Source: Aptenodytes patagonicus (Eukaryota > Chordata > Aves > Sphenisciformes > Spheniscidae). From it: a stretch of DNA of 64,000 nucleotides. A program made the translations under genes and the position numbers. Below the pieces are notes generated by a model, which saw only the letters and a list, made by a program, of their open reading frames with translations, made no database searches and had not been told where the DNA came from. The stretch covers positions 40,104,799 to 40,168,798 of the forward strand of contig NC_134982.1 in the NCBI RefSeq assembly GCF_965638725.1. Direction: 5' to 3'. Of the stretch, positions 37,313 to 50,815 are shown piece after piece (position 1 is the stretch's first letter; each line of letters starts with the position of its first letter).

Positions 37313-40300
37313 TTCTAGGAAAGATGTCCAGGAGCAATAGTGTCACACAACACAATCATGGTAGCAGTGTGTAGCATTGCATATTCAGTACCTGCCTTTC
37401 AGGTGAAAGGTGGCTTTGGAAACCCTGTCCCAGGAATTAGTCCCCTTCTGAAAATAAAATGTTAAGTACTTGAAGAAGGAACTGACTTTCTGGGAACAAC
37501 TGGTCTGGGAAGCCATGGGCATTTCTCCTCTGTTACAAACCAGGAATGGATCTTACAAGGGGGTATTTTCTTCCCTGAGTGTGCATGGTGACCTCTGGTC
37601 ACATGAGAGGAAGAACCCAATACTCTGAGAAGGTAAGTAAGATCCCATTCATTGCTGGCGCTGCCACTGCTAAAATTTTGCCCTCGTCATTTTTTGGGGA
37701 CCCAAATTTTTAATCTTTGGTGCCTAAATGCAAATATTTCATCTTTTTAAATAAATGGCAAACAGATTAATTAAACTGTTGGCTGTACCTTCCCTCCACC
37801 TCTTTTCTCCACCTCTGGTTTTCTAAGCAGAGGTTATCTCCACTGGCTCCACCAGTTCCACAGAAACCCGTCTGATTTTACTGCATGCTAAGAGGAAAAA
37901 AACCCTCTATCAAAGCAACAGGAGTAAGAGTGTATGCTTTCCTCCTGCTCTTCATACTGATTAATACTCTCTGCAACTGTAAATACAGAGTGGATTGGGA
38001 TCTTGGTAGACTGATTTCTACATTGCCAGGTAGTTGAAAATCCGGTATGCAAGTCTGTGGAGAGCAAAAGTCCATAATAAATATTTTAGGGAGGAGTGAG
38101 AGTGGAAAAAACATTTTGTATGTTTAAGATAAAATTCTAAGACTAGTAATCATACCTGTAACCCAGGTATCTGCTTTGTTTTACCTGTGTGGGTTTGTTA
38201 TGCCAGCAACTATTCGCTGTGGAGTCTGTATACTCATCAAGGCCGAGAGCTCCCTTTTTCCTTTTGTTCTCTTGTAAAGTGCCAAGCGCTCATGTGGGTG
38301 CTTTAAAATAGTAACAACAAATAAGAATAAGAATCTTGTTACTTTCTTTCACATGGAGATTGACAACAATAGAAATTGTTGAAGGCTTCTATGAAAATAT
38401 ACTGTATTTAGCAACCAGGAAATAACATTTGTGATTTAAGCTTTTTTTTATTCAAGTGGTATTTTATTATGTGTGCTCCTTTTTTCCAGTTTTATTTTAC
38501 TGTTACAGGAAATAATGTCATTTCACATACCCAAGAGGGAGACCAAGGAGGGCTATAGTAAATAATAGACTGCTAAATAAATCAGGTTCAATCTGTCTTT
38601 TGCATATATCTGCCATGTTTTATTCTGTCCATGTTTCTGCTATTCATCTACTGATGATGAAAAATCCCACTGGTGTAATGCAAGATGTCCACAGGTATTA
38701 CAAATATCCCTTCACAGATCTCTGTTGAGGGATACAGTATGGGGTCAACTCAAAGTCAGTCCTAAATTATTAATGCAAACAAATATATTATTTGAACAGA
38801 GAGTGACAGTCTGTCACTTAGTTAAAGAAAGATTTATAAAGTTCTTAACACCAGAAATAATGTATAAAACAAAACAATAACTTTATTTATCAGGGAGAAC
38901 TGTTTGCCATCTCCAGGAAATGTGTCTTATTTCAATGAATTGTGAAGGGAACATGAGGGGAAGGCGGGTGCGCAGAAAGTGCACTTAAGATTTCTTATAT
39001 GAAATGTCTTACAGTAATGAAGCCTGGTGGATATCCCACACCAGCTTTGTGGAGAAGATAAACAAAGAACAACAATTTTAACTGCAGATTCTGTGCATAA
39101 AGGGGGAAATGAAAAGACTTCCTTTTCAATTATCTGTATGTTTATCAGTGCAGTCCTGTCTTTTGCTCTAATCAAACACAGCTTATCTGTAAATGGCATC
39201 TCTAAGAGGGAAAAAAAATTTCTCTCAACTGCTATTAAGGGGAAAAAATTCGATACTGTTGTGGAGGTGCAGGCTGGAGGACCCTGACTTTGCGGGAGAG
39301 AACAGCTTCTTCACAAAACACAATTATGAAGACTGATGCCTCTGATAAACCGAGATGAGGCGCTGGCCAGAAGGTTAAATTAGAAACCAAGTTCACAGAC
39401 AGCAACAATATGGACTGAAGTTTGGGGAAGGAGAATGTTATTAGCTAAAAATAATTATTTTCTTTATATCCAAGCTGATATCTTCTTTCATTAATTTAAA
39501 ATGCCTCTAAAGATGTCTTTATGCATTGTGTGGTCTGTTGTTTTATTGATTGCCTTGATTCTCTTCTCATCTCCATCAGATCCTTGCTAACATAACTCCA
39601 CTGTTAAAGGAAAAAAGAGAATTGGACTCTAGAGTAAACCTGCTTTGGTTTACTCTATTTGAAGTATGGAATCAAACATTGACTTCTATGGATTTATTCT
39701 GTGTTTCCCTAAAAGCATACTCTGTCTCTGGTGTTGTTTACACTACTGGAAGTACGCTTTTGGTCTACAGATTTGCACTGGTGGGAAAAAACAACATAAC
39801 AGAGATTTAGGATGAGGTAGTCATAGAAGAATAAATATTTTTTGGCAGTGCAGAATTATGCAGCTGAATTTAAGCACTATGGACATCATATATTAACTAT
39901 CAGCTACTATCCAGATCTTCACATGATATAATCTAAGAAATTGGCCTTTCAGGTCAAAATGTTCTGATGGCAAATGCAGATACATGTATGTATTCATCTA
40001 ACTAAGATCTGTCTTTAGCTATTTAATATATACCATGATGACGAAACTTGCATAATAGTTTTTTTTCCATCTGTAGTCATGGGAACATGATTTGAATAAG
40101 TTAGACTATTGCTTTGAGTGCTCCAGAAGGACTTGGTCTTTCTGTTCCAAGTGTTCTTAATAATTTTTTTCAGACACTTGATTATGACATCAGTACAGTA
40201 ACAGTTTCAAAGTAGAGATGCAGAAAAAAATTACATCAATTGATGAGAAGTGAGGCTTATAATACATGTTGTGAACCACTGAAAATGTCTCCTTTGCAGT

Positions 40301-41650
40301 GAAGGGGAATTTAAATGTTGACTGTCTTGCTTGGAGTGATCCTGTTTCAAAGTGATCTCACTACAGTCCTGTTAGTTGTCTTCAAGTGTGTTTCATGTTA
40401 GGAAAATATGTTACCTAACCTAGTTCCTTGCTGCACACAGCAGGATTCTAAAATCATCAGTTTTTCTTCACTTCCAGCCATGAAGAAAGATGTTCTATTT
40501 TTCAACTTTGATGCATGCTGAATTTTAATCAAAATAAAAACACTTTTTCTTTCCCCATTCATACAGTGAAGAAGTTATTAATAGACTATGCTTCTTTTTC
40601 TCTCCATACAGTTAATCTGCAAATATATAAATAATCCATAATTCAAAAACACAATTACTAACATTGTCTATTTCTTGACGGCATAGTGTTTTATTTGGTT
40701 GGTGGGGTTTTTTTTCCTCCCCTCAGGCTGTATAATGTCCCATTAGAGGACAACCTACAGAATTTCTCATCAAGCAATGGGGCCAAAGAGATGAAAATTC
40801 AAGAATGGGTCTTGATGCAAAGCTTTCAGGGTGAATCAGAGCGCCAAAGTTACATTCTTGTTTTCTTCAGTGTACTCTCTTGATACTAGCTGGTTCCCAG
40901 GTTCATCATGTGAAGTGGTTTAGTTATCAAGAAGAATAGTCTACAGGAAGAAATGCTGAAAAAGGAAAAAAAAATCTGTGTATTTCTTTCCCTATAGATG
41001 GGCTGGTGAAATAACTCATAACTTTACTTTGTAGTAAAATCAAATTTCTAGTACTTCTGATTTCTCCCTTCAGAAATACCTCATCTGTTCAGCTCAAGCC
41101 TGGACAGGAAAGGGAAAAGGCATGCTTTCACATAGATTCAGCTCTCTACTGTTGAGTGTCTTAAAGGACAGTTTGCCTTTCTTCCTCTCTCCTAGAAGCC
41201 TAAAATACAGAAAAAATTGATGAGTTTTGAGAATTGTAAACTGGTGAGATTTATTCTTTTTGAGTTTTTCTGGACAATTAGATTATATGGTGGATGACTG
41301 TTGCTCCCAAGATTTGTGTGTGCGTGTGGGTTTTCCCCTCGCTTGTGAAGAAATGCTTGACAGTCCTTCAGATAAGCCTTCTTCCTGCTTAGGGATAAGA
41401 AAGTAGATATATCTTCTTTAAAAAGTATTACCAGTGCAAAACTCTTCAAAATTGCTCTTTCAGAAGCCTCTGTTATTGAATGACCACCTGAAGAGAGCTT
41501 ATTTGGCCTTGATTTTTATGATGTGAGTATTTGATGGTTATTTAAAAATCAGACTTCTTTTAAGTATCTCAAGCAGGCTACCCTTACATAGAGGTGTTCT
41601 GACAGCTGTCATCTTTGTTGTGCAAATATGAGAATTAGGTCCTCATTCAT

Positions 41651-41705
41651 GACAAATTCAGCCCTAAGTTTTACTGGTACAAGTCTCAGTGAAGTCCATG
41701 GATGC
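41651..41705. repeat. Relic of an old amniote interspersed repeat (D)
   Basis: ACAAATTCAGCCCTAAG, then CTGGTACAAGTCTCAGTGAAGTCCATGG, match the 'caaattcagccct ... ctccagtgaagtcaatgg' signature shared with the neighbouring relic at 42268. Strongly diverged. Confidence 0.4.
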
Positions 41706-42267
41706 TAGTGCAGGTTGATGTCAGCAGAAAGAGCAGAATAAGTTCCTAAAGCACCATCTTCTTGAAACTGGAAGTGTCTGTATTTGATAATTCTTTTGTC
41801 ACATACTGGAAGGATATACTGGAGACAGCTTTTCCAGAATGGTACTTTTCTTTTATTAAAATATTATTGAACTTCCAAGTGTACTCTGTACCCATCCCCT
41901 CTCCTTTTCCCTTCCCCCTTCAAAAGACTTGAACATTTGATATTGGAAGATACCACCAATGTAAGGAAAAACTATTGCAAAAAAAAATTGGCTTATTTTA
42001 TTGCTGTCTCTGGACATCTGCCCAGACCTGCATGAGAAGAGCACATCCAGCAGTCAGTACTTACAAATCAATTTATAGAATTGGTGGTCTAGGTGGCACA
42101 ATACGTTTCTTGCATGCTATTTGATCTGTAAAAAGGAGACAGTCTCAATTGAAATCCTTTCCTCACAGAAAATCATTCTAATAAAGTGACTCCTGAGGTC
42201 CAAAAGTGAATTAATTTGGTGGTTACTGGCAAAGTATTTCTTTCAAATTCAGAGTTATTAAACATCA

Positions 42268-42311
42268 GGGGCCAAATTCATCCCTCATTAACTGAAGTGA
42301 AGTAAATAGGA
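42268..42311. repeat. Relic of an old amniote interspersed repeat (E)
   Basis: GGGGCCAAATTCATCCCTC is followed by ACTGAAGTGAAGTAAATAGG. The first half is the most recognisable copy in the window of the 'ggccaaattcatccctg' signature. It lies 560 bases from relic D in the same orientation. Confidence 0.42.
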
Positions 42312-45300
42312 TTGCAAAGGAATTTTACAACGCGTTGCTGCTGACCCATCTGTGAAGGAGAAAAGCGTAACAGCATGAGCCGTGTGGGAAAGCCCACACA
42401 CCTCCCATTCAAATTTAGGTAAGTTCTGTCCTTTTTGATTACAGTTTACATTGTTTGGATAGCTGAGTAGTCTCATGAATAACATGTAGACCAGGTGTCT
42501 ACACAGTTTTCTTATATCACAAGTGTTTGGTCTGTAGCAAAGTACCTAATGAAATGCAAACTGCAAGTCTAGAACATATTTGCAATAAAGACAAGGCAAA
42601 ATTTGCAAAGTAATGAATTTTTTCAATTACTGACTATGTAAACACAGTGAGTGATAAATTAAATGTGTTTGAATAAGTCCTTTGTCCTCTAATTAGCTAT
42701 ATGATTTTGATGGCTGCTATTTGTGCTTGGTAGTGTTTGAGTATGCTGGAGCATGTTCTGTAACACTGATGATTCCTTAGTGACAGTCTCCTGCAGTTTC
42801 AGCTTGAATCTTCACTAGGAGATGGAAGGAACAAATGAGGCCATCATAGAGGTTAACGAAGTGCAGATAAGCAAGGTTTGAATTGGACTCCTCTGCTTAT
42901 AAGAAAAGCAGAATGGACTGTTGTGTTATGCTCATTTCAGAAATCACTTTCATGTTGCCTACTACTTGTACTGAACTTCAACATTTATTTTCTCCCCTGT
43001 TCTTTTCTGTTTGCCTGGAAAAGAAGTAGTTACATTATAATGTAAGGTTCCTTTTATCTTCCAAAATCCTCCAAAGAAAATTTTTTCAGCCAGAGCTGAT
43101 CTTATAGGCTTTCTTTTGACAGGACTTGTGCAAGTACAGTCTCAAGTGACTAGCAGTAAGCATGCAGAATATATACCTAAAAATGTTGCTTCACTAGCTA
43201 GCACACTTCTTGGTTCAAGACTAATATCCCACTCCTCAAGAAAGGTACCAGATGCTCTACTCTACTACTAATGAGTGCATTACTGCTGACTTCTCTGCCT
43301 GGGAAATAATCTCTACCAGTTTGGCTAGAAAATACCATACTATCTAGCATAGTATCTTGCAAAGTAAATGTACTGAGCTATGTTTCCAGCCAGGAATACT
43401 GCCTGATCAAACTGGAAAGTATTCTTGAAAGCTGTCCACCCAGAGAAAGTATCCCATCCAAAGGAGTCATAACTAATAGCCATGTAGGCCTAAAACAGGT
43501 TTCCATGAGGTAGACAGCCTGTAAAGCTACCTCTTTGTATTGCCTTTCCCTTGTAGAATTGAGTTGGTTTAATTCTGGGCAATTACTGCAACTGCCACAT
43601 AAAAATAAGTTTTCTAGAAAGCTCAATACACACAGAATAAAGGCAATATCTGAGAATCATCTGTCTGTATTCAAAAGATGATGTAGCAGTTTGATAATAT
43701 TTAATTACAGTACAAAAATTCTATAATCAAAAATAGTTAAAGATAGCAGTCCTAAAGGGTCTGCTTATTGCCAGTGTAAAATTTCCATATTGTGTGTTTG
43801 GATCTTCTCCCACATCTACAGCAAGACTGCCATGTTGCTTGGTGACTACACCTTGGTATGTATCTTGCCCCTTCTTTCTCTGTTTGGTGGATGGCTCGAA
43901 AAGCTTCTTTCCAACTCTTTTCTAGAGGCTAGAGCTTTTAACAATGTTCTTTGATTTTGTTTTATCTCTTCCTTTTCTAAAACATTAAACAAGTTTGTTG
44001 GAACTGTGGCTAGTGTTGGCTCCCCTTGCCTTTCATTAGGGATGGCTATGTGTCTTGTAGACAGCTGAGGAGTTAGTGGGGATGCTGAAGTACTGCAATC
44101 ACCTTTCAAGGTATAGTAGGCTTTCCTCTGTTGCCTGAGGCTGTTTTGCTCATGCTGCTGTGCAGTTTTGTTCTGCATCCACAAATGTGTAACACACACA
44201 CGCACCCCTACACACACCTAGGGCAGACACAGTCTTGGCCTTATCTGTCTGTTATTGCAAGTGACATTTCTTGGTTACATCATACACAGGGTTGGGGTGC
44301 CACTGGCTCATTTTGCATGATGGGAAACATTTTGCAAGCCATTATACTAGAATTTCTCATGAAAATTAAAAACTTGTGAAGGTTCAGTAATTCTTTGCCA
44401 GTCTTCTGTGTGAGCTTTGGAATACCAGTCTCTACCTTGGTTGCTGGTTCTTTTAGGTAATTGCTTTCCCTGTATCTACTGAGTCATGCTGTTGAGTCCT
44501 CAGCAACGAGTTGGACTTGTGTTAGTATGGCATGCAACTCTCTCTGACCTGACTCGTATTCAAGGCAGTATACCAAAACACCTTATGAAGGCACTCTAAT
44601 TTTCATGGTATTTTGCTGTTGAAGTGTACATCAAGAGTGCTGAGTGGACTTGCAATGAAGAACTTGTGAGCTGTGCCATGTGAGGGACTAGATGGGAAGA
44701 GAGTTACTGCTATTGCTGTTTAGCTTAGATTTGGAGTACATTTCTGGATCACACCAGTTGACTTATTTTTATTTTTTGTTTATGTTGGAAGGTAATTCCA
44801 ACATTAAGTTGTAAAGTGGTTCTTTTGCTTTTCCAAATATTCCCAGTTGCGCTGTGGGCTGGAACACCTTCTCCGTTTTGGGCACTTTGTCAATAGGAGG
44901 GTTGCCATAGACAGGCTACAGACACTGTATCAGCAAATAATTTTATTTTTCCAGTGATCTGATAGCCCATCCAAAATGCCAAGAAGTCTTTTCTAATCTG
45001 CAAAGTGTCCTTTACTGGCTTTCACTTTCATAGGGATTTTTAGCAAGATTGATGATTCTAAATTCATTTTTTCCAATACTAGCTTCACAAGGGTAAGTCA
45101 AAATCTAGATGTTCATGATATACCTTGTATCAATTCTTAATATAGACCTCTGCAGAGAAGATGAACTTCCTAAGCTGTTAGTTGCAATTTAATATTAAGT
45201 CCTGAGGTAGGATTAGTCTTTTGATGTAAGTTGCACATTTCTCATGTTTAAAATCTTATGGTATCCTTTCTGGACCTACTGGAGAAACAGTTGCCTCATT

Positions 45301-47811
45301 ATCCTACTCTTTCTTCTGTGAACAAAAATTATATCAGGTCATCTCCACTAAATTTTCATCTTACCATGGATTACATGTTCCTTTTTGCTTTTCTGTGGTG
45401 GTGGTGGGAGAATAGACATGCTTCTTGAAAACAGGCTTATGCCACCTCACATATTCTTCCTTGTTCTGGGTCCCACATCGTGCAAGTCTACCTCTGGGAG
45501 ACCCATTATCCCTGGAAATTAGCCATGTATGTCTTCCCTGTTGGTGGCAGGTGACCTGTTCCTGTGTTTCCTGTTGGCTGCATAAATATATTGCTGATTG
45601 TACCTTTTTATTTCATTCTGTGTGTGCCAGAATGAGCGCTGGTGCGTATCAAGTACTTACTGCATGTCCCTGTGCCATAGGCCTTTGAGTGTGAAGTTCT
45701 CTTCCCTTCTACTTTTTTCTCAGGAACATGTTAAGTCTGTGCAAAAAGATAAATGCCAAAGGGAGTCATTGCAGATTTTATTTTCAAATAGAGCCAATGT
45801 CTGGGGAGCCTCCACTTTTGGGTTCTACCTTAAGACACTTCTCTTGACCCATAGTGTTAACACCTGCCTTTCCCTTTCACTCTGTCCCATTTCCTTGTCA
45901 ATGGGAGGTGCTGGTGTTTGACACCTCTGCATATCAGGCCTACAGATCTTATGCCAGCAATGCAGGATTGATAGGACCTTCTGAAAAAAAAGTGGTTCTC
46001 ATCATTAGAAACTTTGTGGACAAATTCCACCTGAGTAGCACAGTTTAATGATTCATATGCATGTTACCCTTTGACTGAAGGTTACCTCATATTACGGAGC
46101 CGGACCTCAGTTTAATAGTCTTCTTGCTGAAGAAGAACATGCTTGAGACCCCGTGTAGCTTGCTCTGTTCAGCATGACTGACCACCTTCCCCAGGTGCTT
46201 CCTGCACTGCTGCAACATTTTTGCCTGGACTCCTCTAACCCATTAGACCTTTTATTCTGCAAAACTGCCCATGCTCAGCAGTACCATATAAAAGAATGGA
46301 AGAAGCTGCTTGAGACAGGGCAGCATCTGAGTGACTTGAGGTCAGCTAAACTTACAAGTTATGTTTTAAGAAAATTGTGAGCCATTTCTCTCAGAACCAG
46401 AGAGCTGGGAGGGAGATATGGGAATTAGGCAGGAGGACTCTGTACCTGACCTGTTGATTTCTTGTCCGACCTGTACAAAAGCAAATAGCATCCACCGGTT
46501 CAGCATGACCTGTCCCTTGAGATAGCTGTTGCATGGTTCCCTTTGCTTCCTTTTGATGACTGGTGTGTTTGTGTGCTGCAGTGATATATCCAATGGTGTG
46601 TGATTCCTTCAGGGTCACCCTGCTCCTCCAGCTCAAATGAACTGGCTGGTAAGCCTGAAGGCAAAGTGCTGCAACCAACCAAAGTCTGACTGACCTCAGA
46701 CAACCTGGACCCTTTCCTGTTGGATGCATTAATTACTGATTTGCTTAAACCTTCTGTTTTCACCTGCAAGCTGTCTGTGAATTTGAAGTGAAGTCCTGGA
46801 AACTAAATGGGTTATAACACTGGCTAAGTGACTTTCACTAGTCAGTAAAACGCAAGTGGGGAAAAATGAACCTTTTTTCTCCTCATTCTGTAGGGTCTTC
46901 CTCTTCTTCTGTCACTTCACTTCAAGACATTGTCCCAGGGTGAGAGTAACAATATGAATATATATTTTTTCTATTTAGTTTCCACAGGAATAGTACTTCA
47001 TACTGCCTTGTGTCATAAGCAATAAGAGATTGAAGTTGATAATAAAGCCTAAAAAAACATTAGAGATTTTTTTTTATTCTCAGTTTGTGGGTATGAACAA
47101 TGAAAGTATAAATTTAAAAGATAATGGAAAACCCCCGAAATTTCACCAACTTATTAAGTAATAGTACAGAAATTGTATCTGAAAAGAACCTCAGCCACCG
47201 TGCTCTCTAGTATCTGCCTAAAATAGTTAGCCTGTGTGTACTTCTATAATAAACAGTTCATGTAGCTTTTAAATTCCAGATACAGTGATGTTCTGGGGAG
47301 TTTGCTGGAAGCTTAATTAAGTAGGGCACATGATATCACATGTGGGCAATCTGAACACGAAACACCACTTTTCAGCTTTCTTACATTACACAAGGGTCAG
47401 TTCTTGAAATTCTGAAGTGTTTGTAATTCTTCACTTGAAAATCTTCATCTAAATTTTTCCGAGATCATAAAATGAGGCTCAGGGCTTCTCTTCACTTTCA
47501 CACAGTTTGGCCACTGAGACACTCCACTTGTGATCTCATTATCAGCTTTCTCAGAGTCTGGTAAATATGTAGGTAGCTGTTAACCCATCATTTACAAGAT
47601 TCACTTCTCTAATTTCCTTTTAAGTTTGGTTGTCCTATTATCTAGATCCAGCGGAGGAGGTTCCCAAAAGGATTAGGAGAAGTTTCCTGTGATATCACTC
47701 TGCAGCTTCCCAGTTTGCAGACCAACTGCCCTCTCACTTCATGTGGAGGAAAATAGTTCCTACAGCCTGAACAGAAATTCTTCTGCAGAAACCTTCTATA
47801 AGATACAAGGC

Positions 47812-48362
47812 TGTTGTGGTTTAACCTTGCAGGCAGCTAAACACCACACAGCCATTTGCTCACTCCCCCCACCAGTGGGATGGGGGAGAGAATCGTGGGG
47901 GAAAAGAAAAGTAAAATTCGTGGGCTGAGATAAAGACAGTTTAATAGGACAGAAAAGGACAGGAAAATAATAATGATGATTATGATGATGATAAAGGAAT
48001 ATAGAAAATAAACAATGTACAATGCAATTGCTCACCACCCACCAACCGATGCCCAGCCAGTTCCTGAGCAGCAATCGCTGCCCCCCGGCCAGCTTTCCCC
48101 CAGTTTATGTACTGAGCATGATGTTATATGGTATGGAATATCCCTTTGGCCAGTTTGGGTCAGCTGTCCTGGCTGTGCCCCCTCCCAGCTTCTCACTGGC
48201 AGGGCATGGGAAGCTGAAAAGTCCTTGACTAGTGTAACCACTACCTAATAACAACTAAAACATCAGTGTGTTGTCAATGTTATTCTCATCCTAAATCCAA
48301 AACACAGCACTGTACCAGCTACTATGTAGAAAATTAACTCTATCGCAGCCCAAACCAGGACA
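47812..48362 (-). mobile_element. Solo LTR of the same ERVL-like family (copy 2)
   Basis: Read on the minus strand this 551-bp LTR begins TGTCCTGGTTTGGG and ends GGTTAAACCACAACA. Its first half follows copy 1 (29915-30539) closely, up to the TATA region, which here is degraded to TACATAAA. The middle differs: it has a GCATCGGTTGGTGGG segment and a (ATT/ATC)n patch at 47965-47995 in place of copy 1's CCATTACACGTGATGGAGCC segment. The two copies rejoin at ATTAAACTGTCTTTATCTC (polyadenylation signal 47940-47945). Only one terminal unit is present. Flanks AAGGC and AAGAT share 3 of 5 bases, so a target duplication is not convincing. No internal retroviral genes are attached. Short plus- and minus-strand reading frames inside are incidental. 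Confidence 0.88.
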
Positions 48363-48500
48363 AAGATTTCTTTCACAATTTCATTAAAGGCTCGGGAGGA
48401 TTTGCATTAGCACATATTGCATCCTGTGAGCTAGCAAGGCATGTTTCTGGTTAATTTGCATTGCAAGAAGATTATATAAACTGGCAACCTGCAGACAGTT
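48363..48500 (+). promoter_or_regulatory. Two POU octamers followed by a TATA-like box
   Basis: The consensus octamer ATTTGCAT occurs twice on the plus strand, at 48400-48407 and 48454-48461, and TATATAAA follows at 48473-48480. Octamer plus TATA is an arrangement of real promoters, but no transcript or gene is recognisable downstream and AT-rich sequence gives such words by chance. The block directly abuts the LTR start and is not part of it. Confidence 0.25.
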
Positions 48501-49452
48501 CTTCAGTGAAGACTTACTTAGTTCATGAAAGTCCTAGCTATTTTTTTTTCCTTCTTTTTTCCTTATTATTTTTTCCTTCACATGGGTAAGTCAGTCTGAC
48601 CTCTTCAATGCTTATCTAGAGAGCAAGAACATTAGCTACTAAATTCAACCAGCTAGGTATCACAGCTCCAGTGTTTCATTTTGTCTGATGATTTCCCGAG
48701 GCCTCTGGAGATGGTGGTATGAATAAACAAAGCGGTTCTACAACACCACATATGGTCTCTGCCTGACTTCTGCCTGCTGCTGTTGTCTTTCTGTTAGAAG
48801 CTATCTGGCTACATCCACAGATCACAGAGATCAGGCAGAGTTGCAAGCTGCTTTCTTTCATCGCCTTCGCATTGTGGTGATCTTCTCCCCAGCTGACCGA
48901 ACATTCCTTAGATATGTGTCTAAACCCCCTGAACCCATCTGCTCTTTGCGTAGGCACATGTTAAACATCCTTACAATTTTGGGGCTGTCTGTTGCAGAGT
49001 GTTTCATACATTTGTCAAGGATGACTTCCACTCTTCCCAGTCCTGCTTTGGTTTGTGAGTGCAGCAATGGCTCACAAATTTAAAGACTAGAAAACAAGTT
49101 GCAAAATTACTTGAGAGAATGATGGTATGATATCTTTTAATATATGCACAATATTTTGCAAACATAGGTGTGGTGTATTTTTATAGCCTTCAAATCAGAA
49201 GTGAGTTACCTTCTAATGTTTCTAAGTCCTGCCTCCATTCAAGACTTTCTAAGGGGGGCATGCAATTGTGTATGCTGTATGTAGAAATCATCCTGATATG
49301 TACAATCTCCATGAACAAACAGTTAAATAGATGTTCAGCTAGTGAAAATTGTTAGGTGATTTATATCAGTAATTCTTGTCATAGGGTTCTCAATAAGTAG
49401 CAATTTGCCATTGAAAGAAATTGCAGAAGACGTTTTATCTGAACTAGATTAG

Positions 49453-49575
49453 TACATATCTATATGTGTGTATGTACACGTGTGTATGTACACTTATACA
49501 TATATGTATACATATATGTGTATAAACACATATACATATATGTATATATACATATACATAGTTAAGTATATATAG
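49453..49575. repeat. TA/TG/CA microsatellite, highly self-complementary
   Basis: About 120 bases are built almost only from TATA, TGTA, CATA and ACAC words, such as ATATATGTATACATATATGTG and its mirror-like counterpart ACACATATACATATATGT (49516-49543). Most of it alternates purine and pyrimidine and can fold back on itself. Confidence 0.88.
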
Positions 49576-50780
49576 TCTTTTTAATAATTATTCTTGATAT
49601 TTTGCTACATATGATCTCAGCACAGGTGGGATTTCATTTTTGTTCACTCCCTTGTGGCAACTGTGTCTGAGACCTAACTCTCCTACAGACTGTGACACTT
49701 AAAATAGTATTTCTGTCATTGATAAAGGCAGTGGGAGTTCCCCCTGACCTTGTTGTCTAGTCTTGTGGCCGTGGTTACTTTAAAGAAGATGGAATCTGTT
49801 CCGGTGTACCTAGCCCATAAAGAAAGGACAAAGGCTTCTGAACTGCAATTCTCAATGAAAAGTGTGCCTTTACGAAGAAATACAGCATCAGCTTTAATTT
49901 GACACAAATCTTTCTGGATCTTTTGGTTTCACTTGAAACACTGATCTCTTGAAAACTTTCAGATCTTTTTTTCTTTTCATACGTCTATTCCAGATTTCAA
50001 ATTTTCAGTTTGCTTCCTGTCTGGAGAGGATGCAAATATTTTGGACTTTGTGGCATGGAAATTCTTGCATCTGCTTATCAGCTAGAAAGGAATTCACATG
50101 TTCATTTAAAGTGATCACAGAAACAGTAAGCTTAGATTGATGCTCGGTCTCTTGCCTTTAATTTTAAGCCCATCTTAAAAACATTGTGCAATGTTTAGAT
50201 TAATCAACTTGTCCAGCTCTGATGTGACAACTTTTTTGCAGAAGCTCTTCCTCCACACTTATTTTATTTTTTGTTTGTGTTTTTTTTGTTTGCATTCTGT
50301 GAAAAATATGCCAAAAAAGCTCTAAAAGTAATAGTTACTGATAATCTTCAGTAGCTAGATATATTTTCCTAATGCATACACTTAAGTCTTTGTCTTCTAC
50401 TAAGCAGGATTGCACTTAAATATGTCTCATGGTTTTAGTACGCTTCACAGCATACCCATGTGCTGACAGATTATAATGAGAATATAATTTTGTTGATCTC
50501 TAGTTTGTTTTTCTGCATTAAGGAAGAAGTAATTTTGAATTCTTAGTCTTGCGCTACTGTCTTTCTCCAAATAAGAACCAGTTAGAAAAGACATGCATTT
50601 CCAAGCAATATCTTCTGACAACAAATACTGCAGAAGATAACAAAAGGGCTGTGGGTTAGATATAGCAGCAGTAACTCACTGAAGATAAAAGTCCTTGCTA
50701 GGTGTTTATAAAAAAGTTAATAATTGGTGAACAAAATTTTCCTTTCATTTAACATCTGGCAAAGTTACTTTGATATGATT

Positions 50781-50815
50781 GGGACACTTAGGTACTTGTG
50801 GGACACTTAGATACT
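50781..50815. repeat. Short direct repeat, 19-bp period
   Basis: GGGACACTTAGGTACT (50781-50796) and GGGACACTTAGATACT (50800-50815) differ at one base. This is probably a recent slippage duplication. Confidence 0.8.

Larger units (their letters stand above)
34720..47811. other. Non-coding unique sequence, no gene recognised
   Basis: Only frames of up to 123 codons (43846-44217 minus) occur, none with a recognisable domain. Inside are a 12-base T run near 34750, the 13-bp minisatellite at 37263-37312, two old repeat relics at 41651-41705 and 42268-42311, and a CA/CG-rich patch near 44192-44219. Confidence 0.6.

Noticed and set aside
43846..44217. 123-codon open frame (minus)
   Set aside because: Starts in a (GT/CA)-rich patch giving VGVRVCV; no domain; likely chance.
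47807..48367. Target-site duplication for LTR copy 2
   Set aside because: Flanks AAGGC and AAGAT share only 3 of 5 bases, which is too weak to call.
48841..49083. 80-codon plus frame and its antisense neighbours
   Set aside because: Frames on both strands overlap with no recognisable domain; chance.
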